Shown here piece by piece: positions 61,905 through 64,000 of a stretch of DNA of 64,000 bases; the stretch's first letter is position 1; every line of letters starts with the position of its first letter. The translations under genes were made by a program, and so were the position numbers. This DNA is from Dactylonectria macrodidyma (Eukaryota; Ascomycota; Sordariomycetes; Hypocreales; Nectriaceae). The DNA lies in the NCBI GenBank assembly GCA_020744425.1, contig JAGMUV010000031.1:620001-684000 (forward strand), in the 5' to 3' direction. The notes under the pieces were generated by a model. The model was given only the letters and a program-made list of their open reading frames with translations. It made no database searches and was not told the origin of the DNA.

Positions 61905-62967
61905 TGTTCAGGCCTCTGGGCCCCTGGCGAGCGAGTCAGCGACTGAAGCGAAACGGAACGGATGTACGGTTTCTTCACATTTTCGAGATTTTTGCTAATA
62001 ACTTTGCAATTGCGATTGAGGTACATGGGGAGACAACTGATAGAGGGAATTTTCTACGAACATGAGGTTAAATAACGAGCATTGTAATAGGCAGCAAAAT
62101 ACGTTCTCGACACACCAGTCGGTTCTCGAAGAGATGAGCTCGATGTACCTCATGTCCATCTCTTTTTCGTGTGGCAAGGCAAGACAAAACCAGGCGAGGA
62201 AAGCGGAAAAAACGACATTTGAGCACCACCATTGCGGCTCTAACTGTGTTATTTCATATTCGGGCCTGGCACCTCCACGTGTCTAATGCAAGGCGGCACT
62301 GGTTCCCTAAACACTGCCTGAACGGTCCGCAACGAGAGCGTGATAGTTCCGCCATCTACCACCGCGCTGCCTCGGCACGGGGATGCTATCATAATGCTGC
62401 CTCGAGAGATGGATGCAAAAATCTCGTTCCGTTTTCGGATGCACAAGGTTAAAGAAAGTGTTGAATGATGACCCTGTATGACGAAACCTCGGATAGATTG
62501 ATATCCTGACCTTAGTCAGAAGGGGGGGTATGAAAACCCCTCTTCCGGCTGATCCGGATGACGAGATGGACTAATCATCAACATCATCGTCACTGCATTG
62601 ATCCCTATTTCATCGATTGAATTGACCGTAACGGATCCATCAGAAAGTGTATCATAGTAAGATGGGTGGCGCTACAGAGACAGTCAAAGTACTCCGTACC
62701 TAGAACATGCACCGCTAGGAAAGCGGGTCCGGAATCTCCGCGGGCCAATCGCAACCTCCGCAAACTACGAGAGATCGATGATTCGGAGTACTGGCCTTGG
62801 TGCGGGTCTCTGCGTGCCCTGGATTGCTCTTCAACATCGAGCTGAGCTTGCAGAAGGACCATAAATGCAATTGATTCACATCTTTATCATTGACAGAATT
62901 GACTAATTAGTTTAAATTGATTCTTCCTCTGTCCTCTAAAGCTTGGCTCTCATTGATCGACCGCAAA
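61905..62967. other. intergenic, no recognised gene
   Basis: No recognisable frame. The last 150 bp are AT-rich and lead into the phenol monooxygenase start. Confidence 0.5.
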
Positions 62968-64000
62968 ATGCAGTCGGAAGACGTTTTCAAGGTTGATGTC
63001 CTCATCATTGGAGCTGGGCCCTCAGGGTAAATGCATTACATCCTTTCCATTACCCTGTACCAATCAGGGTCGCCTTACCCTAAAGGTTTCGGCTAACACT
63101 CAAATCCAGTCTCATGCTCGCCACATGGCTGGCTCGCATGGGCGTGAAGACACACATTGTAGACAAGCGCTTTGACAGGATAAACAGCGGGTACGCGTCG
63201 AGCTTCTCTGCGCGTTTACGCATATAGGTGCTGCCACTTACATAACATCAGGCAAGCCGACGGTCTGCAAAGCAGAACTTTCGAGGCGAGCCATTGGCCA
63301 TCTTATATGGATTAAGAACATCATGCTCACTTCCACTCAGATTTTCGACTCCCTCGGCTTTGGTCAGGACATATGGCGTGAAGCAAACCACATGCTGGAG
63401 ATACGGTTTTGGGTAAACTTTGTGATCCCTACATTGCTCCGAGGGTTTTGCTAACTGCCTCCGAGAATCCCAATGAGGAAAATGAGCTGTACCGATCAGA
63501 TAGGATTGTCGATACGATGCCTGGCGTTAGCCGTTTCCAACAGGCAACTCTTCATCAAGGTGCCAGAAACTTCTCCTCATAGCATCGGATGCAACCGCTA
63601 ATACATTGTCCCATTTCTCAGCACGCATTGAAGACTATCTTTTCAGGTATATTGAAAAGTTCAGTGACATTAAAGTGGAACACGGTAGAGAGCCAGAGTC
63701 CCTCGCTATTGATGCAGAAAAGGTGGAAACCGACGACTACCCCGTTTCGATCACTCTTCGACATTTACCCAAGCCTGCTACCGAGTTTGAAACCTTGGAC
63801 GATACGCAAAAGCCAGCCATTCCCAACGGGCTCTACAGAAGCAACCTTGTAGCTGATACGACGGCCGGCCTGCTCCAGAGCACACAGGAAGTCCAAGGAA
63901 CACGAACGGAGAAGATATTGGCCAAATACGTAGTTGGTTGTGATGGCGCACACTCGTGGACACGGCGGCAGATTGGATCTGTAATGGAAGGCGAACAGAC
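62968..64000 (+). CDS. phenol 2-monooxygenase-type FAD hydroxylase (partial, runs off window)
   Basis: Exons are 62,968-63,026, 63,110-63,190, 63,252-63,285, 63,341-63,412, 63,466-63,559 and 63,622 onward; all join in phase. The N-terminal FAD motif VLIIGAGPSGLMLATWLARMG is split by intron 1. KTHIVDKRFDRINSG ends the fold, then GQADGLQSRTFEIFDSLGFG. SDRIVDTMPGVSRFQQATLHQARIEDYL and KYVVGCDGAHSWTRRQIG (DG motif) are typical of phenol hydroxylases. The intron at 63,286-63,340 starts with GC and ends with AG. The enzyme adds a hydroxyl ortho to a phenol using NADPH and oxygen; the product would suit the dioxygenase at 42,758. The C-terminal thioredoxin-like domain lies outside the window. Confidence 0.87.
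63286..63340 (+). other. GC-AG intron in the phenol monooxygenase gene
   Basis: 55 nt with donor gcgagc and acceptor ccactcag. Removing it joins QSRTFE to IFDSLGFG exactly as in the family. No GT donor gives an open frame. Confidence 0.6.

Overview
This window looks like a repeat-rich, probably accessory region of a filamentous ascomycete. A Hypocreales or Fusarium-like genome is my best guess. The grounds are short (47-100 nt) GT-AG and a few GC-AG introns with CTAAC-type branch points, Zn2Cys6 regulators, a CFEM/Pth11-type receptor, FAR1/Hop-type Mutator and pogo/Tigger transposons, and transition mutations that look like repeat-induced point mutation. I saw no rRNA, tRNA or CRISPR.

Layout. 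1-3.5 kb: hAT remnants and dispersed repeats. 3.5-5.1 kb: a CFEM-type membrane receptor. 5.55-10.02 kb: a complete Mutator-like element with 94-bp identical inverted repeats, a 9-bp target duplication, a transposase and a second unknown ORF. 10.4-22.9 kb: three hAT remnants. One of them contains a pogo element (12,261-20,529), which contains an intact chromovirus-type gypsy element (12,539-18,596) with identical 173-bp LTRs. 23.0-24.5 kb: a small inverted-repeat element, a retropepsin-like fragment and a 5'-truncated alpha/beta-hydrolase.

25.6-47.3 kb is the gene-bearing part: Zn2Cys6 regulator (with apparent frameshifts), single-pass membrane protein, MFS transporter, scytalone-dehydratase-like protein, FAD monooxygenase, EthD-like secreted protein (frameshifted), GMC oxidoreductase, intradiol ring-cleavage dioxygenase and a second Zn2Cys6 regulator. 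A phenol-2-monooxygenase-type gene starts at 62,968 and runs off the window. Together these suggest a phenolic or aromatic catabolism or tailoring island (hydroxylation, ring cleavage, transport, regulation) that transposons have cut up. A dead pogo copy sits between the GMC oxidoreductase and the dioxygenase.

47.6-60.8 kb holds two degenerate copies of a Zn-finger/PIF1-type helicase gene. One is interrupted by a short palindromic repeat that itself carries a piggyBac-like element. The other is interrupted by an intact copia element (51,923-58,549, identical 142-bp LTRs) and is truncated by a hAT-type MITE that supplies its stop codon. Because several insertions have an uninterrupted paralogous copy in the same window, their boundaries can be read exactly. 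The order of insertions is hAT, then pogo, then gypsy on the left, and PIF1 gene, then repeat, MITE or copia, then piggyBac on the right.
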